DNA from: Deltaproteobacteria bacterium
Lineage (GTDB): Bacteria; Desulfobacterota; Desulfobacteria; Desulfobacterales; JAFDCJ01
Assembly (NCBI GenBank): GCA_024277475.1
Contig: JAJRVC010000096.1
Location: 1 to 17,320, forward strand
Direction: 5' to 3'
DNA: 17,320 bases
Shown here one piece after another: positions 7,390-14,459 of this stretch (positions are counted from its first letter, which is position 1; each line of letters opens with the position of its first letter). A program made the position numbers and the translations under genes. Under the pieces are notes generated by a model. It was not told the DNA's origin. It saw nothing but the letters and a program-made list of their open reading frames with translations, and searched no databases.

Positions 7390-8679
7390 CTAGTCCGTAA
7401 ACCCTAATAATCTGGGTAGGAACATTGTTATTTCCGGGATAAAAACTACCAAAAAAAGAATGCCGAACTCCAAGAGCAAAATTGGCCACAACTCTTTTAG
7501 TATTTGGCCCATTTTTAGATTGCTTATGGCCATAGCTAAAAACAGACATCCACCGATAGGAGGGGTGATCAAAGCCAGGTTCATATTAATACAAACCATG
7601 ATGCCAAAATGAAGAGGGTGGATGTCAAGAAGATTTACCAATGGAGCCAGCATAGGAGCTAAAATAACAAGCGCGGCGATCATGTTCATAAACATCCCTA
7701 TTACCATTAAAAGGAGATTTAATAAAATCAGGATCACATACTTATTATTACTGATTGTGAAAATAGATTTGGCGAACATTTCCGGGATCTGCTCACTGGC
7801 CATCAACCAGGCCAGAATTGAAGTGGTGGATAAAATAAGACCAATCACACCCATGAGAATAGCATTTTTATATAAAAGCGTATAAAAATCCTTGAGAGTA
7901 AGACTACGATAAACAAAGAAACCAAGAAACATGGCATAACCCACAGAAACCGCAGCCGCTTCAGTGGGGGTAAAGATACCACCTAAAATACCTCCTAAAA
8001 TAATAACCGGCATCAATAGTGCCCAAATGGCTTCCCTGAAACCGTTAAAGGTCCTTTTAACTGTTAATTTTTCAGTTTCTCGAGGGTAGTTTCGCCTGCC
8101 TGAGATAATGCTGGTATAGACCATCATTGTGAGTCCAATCATAAGACCCGGTATCACACCGGCTGCAAAAAGACCCGCAATGGATACGCCCATAAGGGCA
8201 CCATAAATGACCATGATCATGCTGGGCGGTATTATGGGCGCAATCATGGATGATGCGATAGTAATTGCGGTGCTGAAATCCTTGCCATAGCCTTCTTTTG
8301 TCATGGATGGAATGAATATGGATCCAAGCGCAGCTGTATCTGCAGCAGCTACACCGGAGATTCCTCCAAAAATTATGCTCGACATGATGTTTACCTGTGC
8401 CAACCCCCCCTTTAACCTGCCGAAAAAAATATTGGAAAAACGGACCAAATTGTCTGTAAGCCCCACCTTGGTCATGATGTCTCCTGCAAGGATGAAGAAA
8501 GGCAGTGCCAACAAGGCGAAACTGTTCATACCGGAAAAGAATTTTTGAGACACCATTGTTAAAAATGCGGCGTCACCCAGCTTAAATATTCCAAATAAAG
8601 CTGTGAGTCCCATGACAAAGCCGATTGGGACGCCCATAATGAGAAGGATTGCGAAAACAATTAAGAGAAATGATGCCAT
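7390..8679 (-). CDS. TRAP transporter large permease, DctM type (system 1)
   Basis: The 429-residue protein is hydrophobic throughout, with roughly 12 membrane segments, and matches the DctM large subunit of tripartite ATP-independent periplasmic transporters. Family landmarks include the N-terminal LIMGVPIGFVMGLTALFGI, the conserved FILAGDIM, the SSIIFGGISGVAAADTAA segment, GVIPGLMIG, and ILGGIFTPTEAAAVSVGYA. It forms the ion-coupled translocation path in the inner membrane with the small permease at 8860-9378. The ATG at 8679 follows an AGGAG site. The gap to the small permease gene is 180 bp, long for this family, where the two are often overlapping or fused; I saw no gene in that gap. Confidence 0.95.
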   Translation of the reverse strand: MASFLLIVFAILLIMGVPIGFVMGLTALFGIFKLGDAAFLTMVSQKFFSGMNSFALLALPFFILAGDIMTKVGLTDNLVRFSNIFFGRLKGGLAQVNIMSSIIFGGISGVAAADTAALGSIFIPSMTKEGYGKDFSTAITIASSMIAPIIPPSMIMVIYGALMGVSIAGLFAAGVIPGLMIGLTMMVYTSIISGRRNYPRETEKLTVKRTFNGFREAIWALLMPVIILGGILGGIFTPTEAAAVSVGYAMFLGFFVYRSLTLKDFYTLLYKNAILMGVIGLILSTTSILAWLMASEQIPEMFAKSIFTISNNKYVILILLNLLLMVIGMFMNMIAALVILAPMLAPLVNLLDIHPLHFGIMVCINMNLALITPPIGGCLFLAMAISNLKMGQILKELWPILLLEFGILFLVVFIPEITMFLPRLLGFTD

Positions 8680-8859
8680 ATCAAACTCCTGTTTTACTAG
8701 TTGTTCGCTCGTGTTTTCGTAACTTCACAACGGGTTCGGTAAAGTTTTTTTTTAAATCTGACTTAATAATCCTAATAAGTAGAGCATGATAATTGCTTAA
8801 CTTGCACGAACTTATTGAGAAGTGAGAAGTTATGGATTTTCTTATAGGACAAGAGCCTG

Positions 8860-9378
8860 TTAAACCGAAAAGTCGCTGGATCCGGATAATATTTTTGTAA
8901 TATTATTAACAACCAATTGGATCAGCGTCAGGAAAGCCCCGAGAGGGACTAATATATAAATCCAGAACATGGAAATTTTAATTGTACCGGCTGTCATCAG
9001 GGTGCTGGTTGCCATTATGTAGCCTTGCCTTATCAGGATGATTAGAAAAAAACCGATCAGGATATCAATAATATAATCCAGGTAGTTTGCCAAATACTTA
9101 GGTAGTGCTTCAGCCAGGGTCCTAATGGCAATGTGCTCCTTTTGCCGCAAGGCCATATTTATTGACAAAAAAATGATGCCAAGCATCAGGAAGCGCGCGA
9201 TTTCTTCAGTCCATTCAAAGGGGCTGCGCATAACATATCTAGCAATAACCCCTATTAACACTACAATAATCATAGAAGAAAAAAAAATGACACTGATAAA
9301 ACCCGAAGATTTTTCAATGTAGTGCCCTATTCTATCTGACACATGGATTATTTTATCCTGTCTTGATTCCTTTCTCAT
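8860..9378 (-). CDS. TRAP transporter small permease, DctQ type (system 1)
   Basis: The 172-residue protein has four predicted membrane segments (about 27-50, 63-82, 99-121 and 136-158) and the typical DctQ signature: RYVMRSPFEWTEEIARFLM followed by HIAI. It partners the DctM protein encoded downstream. Its Shine-Dalgarno sequence is weak, and the upstream intergenic region holds two strong stem-loops. Both fit lower expression than the preceding binding protein. Confidence 0.93.
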   Translation of the reverse strand: MRKESRQDKIIHVSDRIGHYIEKSSGFISVIFFSSMIIVVLIGVIARYVMRSPFEWTEEIARFLMLGIIFLSINMALRQKEHIAIRTLAEALPKYLANYLDYIIDILIGFFLIILIRQGYIMATSTLMTAGTIKISMFWIYILVPLGAFLTLIQLVVNNITKILSGSSDFSV

Positions 9379-9421
9379 GGATTGCTATCTCAGATGTGGT
9401 AACAAAATTTATTGAAATTGT

Positions 9422-9454
9422 ATCCCCGGGGGAGGTCTGCCATCCTCCGGGGAT
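9422..9454 (-). terminator. GC-rich stem-loop between dctP-like and dctQ-like genes (system 1)
   Basis: ATCCCCGG and CCGGGGAT give 8-bp arms, and an inner AGG/CCT pair adds to the stem across a small bulge. On the transcribed strand the hairpin is followed by AT-rich sequence without a clean U-run. It is best read as an mRNA 3'-end stabiliser or partial terminator after the binding-protein gene. Confidence 0.6.
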
Positions 9455-9497
9455 TCGATATCCTCTGTGACCTTTTACATTGCGGTTCCATATTAAT

Positions 9498-9525
9498 CGA
9501 AACTGATATCAATATTTCAGTTTCG
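9498..9525 (-). terminator. Stem-loop just after the system 1 binding-protein gene
   Basis: CGAAACTG and CAGTTTCG form perfect 8-bp arms, with extra ATAT/ATAT pairing inside. It starts 18 nt after the stop codon of the binding-protein gene. With the GC-rich hairpin at 9422-9454 it makes a tandem pair, as expected where a binding protein is made in excess over the permease. Confidence 0.55.
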
Positions 9526-9543
9526 CTTAAACCCGAAGATTAT

Positions 9544-10578
9544 TCAGTTGTAGCCAAGCTTTTTTTCTGCAACCTTGATAGCCTCTTGAAATTCATCCAC
9601 CCATTTGGGGTCCATTTGTTCCCTGAGCCATTCAAGGCAGACGGGCTTCACAAGATTTTGAAAAGTCTTGAACTCTTCCTGCGTTAGGGTATAGATCTTC
9701 ATACCCTTTTTCTTTAAGGCCGATGTCTCCTCATGATTAATATATAGAGATAATCCCCTGCAAGCTGTTTGCGCAGCAAATGCAGCCTCACGGATCAATA
9801 TTTTATCTGATGGAGATAGCTTATTATACCAGCTTTGATTGCAAATCAGCCATTGATACCCGTATTGCGAAGTAGTGTTCGTAAAATATTTTTGAACCTC
9901 ATAAAATTTCATCCACGAGACCAAGGCCGGAGGGTTGGTCTGTCCATTCACGACACCTGTCTGCATGGCAGTATAGAGTTCCCTGAAAGAAATTGGCACT
10001 GCGCTGGCACCCATCGCCTGGAACATTTTGGTCTGAAGAGAATCCATTGCGCGGAACTTGATTCCCTTCATATCCGCGGGCTTCCTGATCTCTCTGACAT
10101 TGTTGGAAATCCCTAAAAAGGTATAAATATCAGTGAAAATGAGTCCCTTAATGCCTGTCTCTGCGGTAAAGGCATCGAGTAATTTCTGACCAAAAGGTCC
10201 ATTAACCACCTCTCCGGCAACGGCTTCATTTCGAAAAACGTAAGGAGCGAAGGCCAGCAAAGCCGGAGGGAATATCCTGAACAACCCACCCATGGATGCT
10301 TGATTTATCTGGATCACATTATTCCGTACCGCTTCCATTAGATCCAGCTCTTTGCCCAGACTACCTCCCGGATATATTTTAACCTTAAACCGTCCGCCAC
10401 TGTTTTTTTCCAGAAAGTACTTAAAACCGATAGCTGTTCCGTGCATAGCATTAAGTCCGGGCTGTCCAATGTGAGCATATTTTATGGTATAAATCTTCTC
10501 TTTGGCCGGTAGTAGGTTTGGGAAGGAAATTAATGCAACAAATACAAAAATTACCGATACGAATAGTTTCTTCTTCAT
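9544..10578 (-). CDS. TRAP transporter substrate-binding protein, DctP type (system 1)
   Basis: The 344-residue protein starts with a Sec signal peptide (KKK, then a hydrophobic stretch to about residue 22, probable cleavage after LLPA). It continues as a DctP-type periplasmic receptor: YAHIGQPG, YPGGSLGKELDLMEAV, and PADMKGIKFRAM with R176, the residue that in this family usually salt-bridges the substrate carboxylate. The ligand is therefore probably an organic acid; its identity is not readable. The ATG at 10578 has an AGGGG site. It is the first gene of TRAP system 1 and lies 235 bp after the ASST-family gene, with a possible promoter of its own. The two binding proteins of this window are quite different in sequence, so they probably serve different ligands. 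Confidence 0.95.
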   Translation of the reverse strand: MKKKLFVSVIFVFVALISFPNLLPAKEKIYTIKYAHIGQPGLNAMHGTAIGFKYFLEKNSGGRFKVKIYPGGSLGKELDLMEAVRNNVIQINQASMGGLFRIFPPALLAFAPYVFRNEAVAGEVVNGPFGQKLLDAFTAETGIKGLIFTDIYTFLGISNNVREIRKPADMKGIKFRAMDSLQTKMFQAMGASAVPISFRELYTAMQTGVVNGQTNPPALVSWMKFYEVQKYFTNTTSQYGYQWLICNQSWYNKLSPSDKILIREAAFAAQTACRGLSLYINHEETSALKKKGMKIYTLTQEEFKTFQNLVKPVCLEWLREQMDPKWVDEFQEAIKVAEKKLGYN

Positions 10579-10677
10579 GGTTTTCCCCTATTGCCTTAGG
10601 TTAATCTTTAAGAAATTGGGAACACTTTTGCTTCATTTCATGTCCATTTGTCGAAAGCCACCTCCTTTCCGAATAAG

Positions 10678-10696
10678 ATCCTGGCTTCGTCAGGAT
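10678..10696. repeat. Stem-loop in the TRAP 1 leader
   Basis: ATCCTG and CAGGAT form 6-bp arms around a 7-nt loop. On the plus strand it is followed by TTTTA, so it could end plus-strand transcripts. For the minus-strand TRAP 1 mRNA it would be a leader hairpin about 10 nt before the orphan AAAGGAGGTG at 10659-10668. Confidence 0.4.
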
Positions 10697-10718
10697 TTTA
10701 TATGACGCGCCTGCGCCG

Positions 10719-10747
10719 CTTTTATTAAATTAAGCTTTGTTTGGCAA
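10719..10747 (-). promoter_or_regulatory. Putative promoter for TRAP system 1
   Basis: On the minus strand TTGCCA (10747-10742, 5 of 6 matches) is followed by a 17-nt spacer and TAAAAG (10724-10719, 4 of 6). The leader would be about 130 nt. A GCTTTG/CAAAGC hairpin (10734-10750) overlaps the -35 box and is followed on the minus strand by a T/A-rich stretch, so a weak terminator for the upstream gene is an equally good reading. Confidence 0.35.
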
Positions 10748-10813
10748 AGCAAAGAGAACAGAGAGCGTCAAATCTGGAATAAAGATATGATAAGGCAATT
10801 TGATACCCTCCAC

Positions 10814-12244
10814 TTAGTCCAGTGTTACGACGCACAACTGGGGGTCGGGGTTAAAGTCCCGTACGCCTTGAACCTTTGCAATCCTTTGTTCTTTTTCCCA
10901 CTCGGAACCGGGCACCCTGAATTGGCTATTGTCAAGTCTGGGTACCGATTTTTCCTCAGGCTTTTCCAGCTGTGGAATCCATTCGTAAGGAACCCGATAA
11001 GCGCGATATACATAATTAGCTTTCTTATCCTTACCGAAGTAAGGGCTGATGTATTCCCAGACGATCTCATACCCATGAGTGACCTCAAATATACGTCCGT
11101 CCGACCCTTCCGTTATGAGGGTATTGCCGTTAGGCAGGCGCTGGGCAGAGCTGATGAGAGGGGCATAGAACTTATAATTGTCCATATGATCAAGGAAACC
11201 GGCCTCAGCAGGGGTATATTTCCAAACCACTTCAAGGGTCAGGGGATTAAACTCCAGAATACGCGAGTAATCCCTCAACGCATTGTTAAAACCGGTCGGA
11301 GATCCAGGATTTGGGGCGCCGTAGCCTGCAAATCCACCATTATCATAGATGATAATGTTACCCTCACCCGGAAGCCCTCTAGGGATCATATGGGCATGAT
11401 GCTGGCCAATTATCTGACCCATTTTACGTAATTCTGAGGTGGCGGTGAATTCAGGACCAATCTGCCAAACGATCTTTCCGCTCTTTTTTTCCGTGATGGC
11501 AGTGATGTTGGTCTGGCGACCGCACCATATGATATTATCAGGGTGAAATCGCTCGTCACCCGCATCGTACCATTCGTTAGGGCCGAGGATTGAAATAGTA
11601 TTCATGTGCATCCAGTCCCCCATTTCTCCCTCTCCAACAACCATGTTCGGGTTACGAGCCAGGACGTTCTTGGCCTCTTCGGTAAAGCCCATTTCTTCGA
11701 AATGATCACTGCAAACCCATTCCCATACAATATCTCCATCCCAAGTGACCTCTATTATTGCGTCATCAAGGAGCGGTTTGTCACTTATTTTAGGGTTTTT
11801 TAGGTTTTTGTGACAAAGGATGAGCGTATTCCCTCCATTAACCCGGGGCTCCATACCAGGCGCATAATAACCCACCGGGTTGCCCTCCCGCTGGAAATCA
11901 TGATGTTGTCTGGCCATCCAGGTCGGTTCCTGACCAGGGTCTTTTATGAGTTCATACCTGTCGAATTTCCACACGATGTTCCCATCCCAGTCAACTTGTA
12001 CGAGATCAATTTGGTCCATATAACCATATTTAGGGTCCCTTTCGCCTAAGCTTCCCATAACGTATCCTCCTGGAAGAATCTTGTTCGGAAAGCCATGAAG
12101 TCCATCCCAAAGTTGAACGACAGACCCATTCATGTCGATCAAAGTGGCGCCTGTTTCTCTTGCGATGAACACGGTATAACCGTTCCAGCACTTCTCAGGG
12201 TTATAAATAATTGTTCCGGTAGGATATACAGTTGGGTATGCCAT
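10814..12244 (-). CDS. Aryl-sulfate sulfotransferase (ASST)-family beta-propeller protein, no signal peptide
   Basis: I place the start at 12244 (476 residues, MAYPTVYP), because AGGAAGGA (12252-12259) is ideally spaced for it and nothing supports the ATG 27 nt upstream. The protein shows at least five blade-like repeats of the form G-x-IVW-x-(F/W/Y), near residues 88-94, 170-176, 257-263 and twice more toward the C-terminus, as expected of the ASST propeller. The motifs WMHMN (H213) and GQHHAHMIPRG (H282, H283, H285) are candidate active-site histidines. Known ASST enzymes are periplasmic and pass sulfate between phenolic compounds through a sulfo-histidine. This protein has no signal peptide and should be cytoplasmic, so activity on aryl sulfates is not assured. 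It lies between two TRAP systems, which suggests a role in metabolising an imported compound. Family membership is firm, function uncertain. Confidence 0.85.
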   Translation of the reverse strand: MAYPTVYPTGTIIYNPEKCWNGYTVFIARETGATLIDMNGSVVQLWDGLHGFPNKILPGGYVMGSLGERDPKYGYMDQIDLVQVDWDGNIVWKFDRYELIKDPGQEPTWMARQHHDFQREGNPVGYYAPGMEPRVNGGNTLILCHKNLKNPKISDKPLLDDAIIEVTWDGDIVWEWVCSDHFEEMGFTEEAKNVLARNPNMVVGEGEMGDWMHMNTISILGPNEWYDAGDERFHPDNIIWCGRQTNITAITEKKSGKIVWQIGPEFTATSELRKMGQIIGQHHAHMIPRGLPGEGNIIIYDNGGFAGYGAPNPGSPTGFNNALRDYSRILEFNPLTLEVVWKYTPAEAGFLDHMDNYKFYAPLISSAQRLPNGNTLITEGSDGRIFEVTHGYEIVWEYISPYFGKDKKANYVYRAYRVPYEWIPQLEKPEEKSVPRLDNSQFRVPGSEWEKEQRIAKVQGVRDFNPDPQLCVVTLD

Positions 12245-12251
12245 TTTTACA

Positions 12252-12259
12252 TCCTTCCT
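12252..12259 (-). promoter_or_regulatory. Ribosome binding site deciding the ASST start
   Basis: AGGAAGGA lies 7 nt before the ATG at 12244. The alternative ATG at 12271 has no purine-rich site and would put this sequence inside the coding region. Confidence 0.7.
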
Positions 12260-12260
12260 A

Positions 12261-12280
12261 CTAATACGCACTAATACGCA
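12261..12280. repeat. Tandem 10-bp repeat upstream of the ASST gene
   Basis: CTAATACGCA occurs twice in direct succession and abuts an ATCGAT (12280-12285). On the minus strand this reads ATCGATGCGTATTAGTGCG, close to the ATCGATTATGCGTTTT found in the IclR promoter. It could be a regulator site. A poor promoter (TTGAGC, 17 nt, TATCGA) lies immediately upstream on the minus strand. Confidence 0.5.
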
Positions 12281-12368
12281 TCGATAAGTTAATTGGAGAA
12301 AATGCTCAATAGTGAATTCTTGTTCAGTACCTATAGTAGCCCCATGAAGGCTTTGCTGTTATATGAAT

Positions 12369-12388
12369 GAGGAGCGTTTCAACTCCTC
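12369..12388 (-). terminator. Stem-loop downstream of TRAP system 2
   Basis: GAGGAG and CTCCTC form 6-bp arms with an 8-nt loop, about 90 nt after the large-permease stop, followed on the minus strand by ATTCATATAA. A second short hairpin (AGGGTA/TACCCT, 12410-12425) precedes it. Together they may separate TRAP 2 from the ASST gene; neither has a proper U-tract. Confidence 0.4.
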
Positions 12389-12477
12389 TCTTTAATTAGA
12401 AGTTCTATTAGGGTATCTGTACCCTGGATCGCCTATTTGAGTATTAGCTCTCTATATCTGAAAAAAGGTGACAAGAG

Positions 12478-13779
12478 CTAAAAAACCTTACTGGACAGCC
12501 ATAAAGCCAGCTGAGGGAATATCATGGTAAGCACCAGAATAAGTAGTTGTATGCCCACAAATGGAGGCACTGATTGCCAGATATCCCTTGTACTAATGTT
12601 AGATGGGGCAATGCCTTTCATCAAGATTAAGGACCAACCAAAAGGGGGTGTCAAGTAGGATACCTGCATATTAAGGATGAACAAAATCGAAAACCACATC
12701 GGATTAAACCCTATCATTTTGGCAATAGGCATAAAAATAGGAGCACAGATAGTAACGACGGCAAAATCATCCATGAACATGCCAAATATGAAGAGAATAA
12801 ACTGCATACCGAAAAGGATGAACCAACGATTGGCAGATATTCCTTCTAGGGCTTCGAGAACAAGTGCCTGTGCCCCTACAGAGGTGTAGAAGACACCGAA
12901 AAGCGTAGCGGCAACTAGAATCCATAAGGTCATGCCGCTGATTTTTAAGGTCTCAAGACATGAATTCATAAAGACCTTCCATGTGAGCCTGCGGTATATG
13001 AGACAGACGATAAAGGATCCAGTTGCGCCAACAGCCGCTGACTCAGTAGGCGTGGCTATCCCGAAGAAAATCGAACCCAATACCGCGATAACGATTAAGG
13101 CGGGAAAGAAAATTTCCCTAAGAGATATCCACCTCATTTTCCAGCTAACATGCTCGGCTGAAGCGGGAGCTAAATGCGGCTGGAAATAACACCTTATAAC
13201 AATATATAGGAAATAAAAAACCGCGCAGAGGAAACCGGGCAGAACCCCTCCAAAAAAAAGCTTTCCCACTGAGACCCTGGCGATATAGGCAAAAATGATC
13301 ATGAGAATACTAGGCGGAATGACGCATCCGAGGACCCCGCCCGCCATAACACTGCCTAAAGCCAATGATTTATCATATCCCCGCTTAAGCATGGCCGGTA
13401 CCGCTATGGTGCCCATGGTCAAGGTGGCAGGTCCGAATCCACCGGTCATGGCCAGTGCAACGCATACCCCGAGCGATACCACGGCCAGACTGCCCTTCAA
13501 GCCCGATAGCCAGTAACCCAGTGCCTGATACATTCTGTCTGAAATACCAGAATGGACCAGAAAATTAGACATCAAGAGGATTAGAGGAATGATAATCAAG
13601 GCAGAATTTGTTATTACCCGGTAGGTGGTTTCTGTAACCGTGTAAAGTGCGTTAGCACCTTCCAGCCAATAAGTCATAAAAACGCTGATACCACCGAGGG
13701 CGAAAGCAACGCGGACTCCGAGGCCTAAGAGAATGAGGAGACCACCAAACAAGAAGACTGATATCAATTCAATTCCCAT
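12478..13779 (-). CDS. TRAP transporter large permease, DctM type (system 2)
   Basis: The 433-residue membrane protein is a second DctM-type large subunit. Landmarks are LLMSNFLVHSGISDRMYQALGYW, ALAMTGGFGPATLTMGTIAVPAML, GVLGCVIPPSILMI, GVLPGFLCA, FFGIATPTESAAVGATG, and the C-terminal VSYLTPPFGWSLILMKGI. The segment TGGFGPATLTMG replaces the SGVAAADTAA seen in system 1 and belongs to the branch often annotated as mannitol/chloroaromatic-type TRAP permeases, a naming that does not fix the substrate. The start at 13779 has only a weak GGGAG site at longer than usual spacing. The gap to the small permease is 73 bp. Confidence 0.95.
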   Translation of the reverse strand: MGIELISVFLFGGLLILLGLGVRVAFALGGISVFMTYWLEGANALYTVTETTYRVITNSALIIIPLILLMSNFLVHSGISDRMYQALGYWLSGLKGSLAVVSLGVCVALAMTGGFGPATLTMGTIAVPAMLKRGYDKSLALGSVMAGGVLGCVIPPSILMIIFAYIARVSVGKLFFGGVLPGFLCAVFYFLYIVIRCYFQPHLAPASAEHVSWKMRWISLREIFFPALIVIAVLGSIFFGIATPTESAAVGATGSFIVCLIYRRLTWKVFMNSCLETLKISGMTLWILVAATLFGVFYTSVGAQALVLEALEGISANRWFILFGMQFILFIFGMFMDDFAVVTICAPIFMPIAKMIGFNPMWFSILFILNMQVSYLTPPFGWSLILMKGIAPSNISTRDIWQSVPPFVGIQLLILVLTMIFPQLALWLSSKVF

Positions 13780-13852
13780 ATCGTTCTATACTCCCATCCA
13801 AAGGGAATTAATTTGTGTGATCGGTATTAGGTGTTTAAGAGAAAAGCACATT

Positions 13853-14341
13853 TCAGTCTCTACCTCTAATTAAATTAGCTAACTCTTGAATGATGAAAAG
13901 TATAGCAACTAAAGGTATAAGCGATTTAAGTGGGTAGAGAGGTATTGGAAAAGCGCCACCGGCCGTTTCAGAAGATACAATAGAATTCCAACCCACCCAC
14001 GAGCCCTGCCAGATCAACACACCCATAAAGGAGAGAAAGGCCAACGAATCTACAGCTCTTGCAAACCGCTTGAACTTTGGAGGGAAACTAGAATAGACCA
14101 TTTCGATCCTAATGTGCGCTCCATGACGCAAGGCGTAAACCCCTCCAAAAAGTATGAACACAGCAAAGATCTGTCTATTAATCGGCCATACCCATAGAGT
14201 CGGGCGGTTAAACACATATCTAGCAACAACTTCGAATGCGCTTAAGAACACCATGATAAAGACAAGGACACTTACCACCTTTCCCGCTCGATCACTAATT
14301 CCATCAACTACATCTAATACCCGGTTTACTACTTTTATCAT
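13853..14341 (-). CDS. TRAP transporter small permease, DctQ type (system 2)
   Basis: The 162-residue protein has four membrane segments and the DctQ layout: YVFNRPTLWVWPINRQIFAV, then LRHGAHIRIEMVY. Compared with system 1, the acidic pair after the conserved Trp (WTEEI in system 1) is absent and replaced by WVWPI, as seen in some subfamilies. The start codon is preceded by GAGGGGTTCTCCCC, in which the purine-rich site can pair with the CCCC next to the ATG. It sits between the binding protein (118 bp upstream) and the large permease (73 bp downstream). Confidence 0.92.
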   Translation of the reverse strand: MIKVVNRVLDVVDGISDRAGKVVSVLVFIMVFLSAFEVVARYVFNRPTLWVWPINRQIFAVFILFGGVYALRHGAHIRIEMVYSSFPPKFKRFARAVDSLAFLSFMGVLIWQGSWVGWNSIVSSETAGGAFPIPLYPLKSLIPLVAILFIIQELANLIRGRD

Positions 14342-14353
14342 GGGGAGAACCCC
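14342..14353 (-). promoter_or_regulatory. Hairpin covering the small-permease ribosome binding site (system 2)
   Basis: GGGG and CCCC arms flank a 4-nt loop directly before the ATG at 14341. Since GGGG is the Shine-Dalgarno core, the fold would hide it and lower translation of the small permease relative to the binding protein. Confidence 0.4.
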
Positions 14354-14459
14354 TCAAGGAGAAATTCATTTCCATAATCTAAGGTCAACTTAGATGAGAC
14401 CGTGGGACGGGAGATCACCCCCCCCTCCTATTTATCTGATCATTAGTATGAGAGAGTAA

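Noticed and set aside
9299..9554. Two copies of AAACCCGAAGATT (9299-9311 and 9529-9541) with similar flanks
   Set aside because: One copy is coding and the other lies just after the upstream stop; 13 bp with partial flanking similarity is too little to claim a duplication.
10787..11431. 214-codon open frame on the plus strand
   Set aside because: It is antisense to the ASST-family gene, has no ribosome binding site or family resemblance, and the minus-strand product is a clear conserved protein.
12444..12481. 8-bp inverted repeat TTAGCTCT/AGAGCTAA across the TRAP 2 large-permease stop
   Set aside because: The loop is 22 nt and there is no T-tract, so a terminator is not supported; chance is likely.
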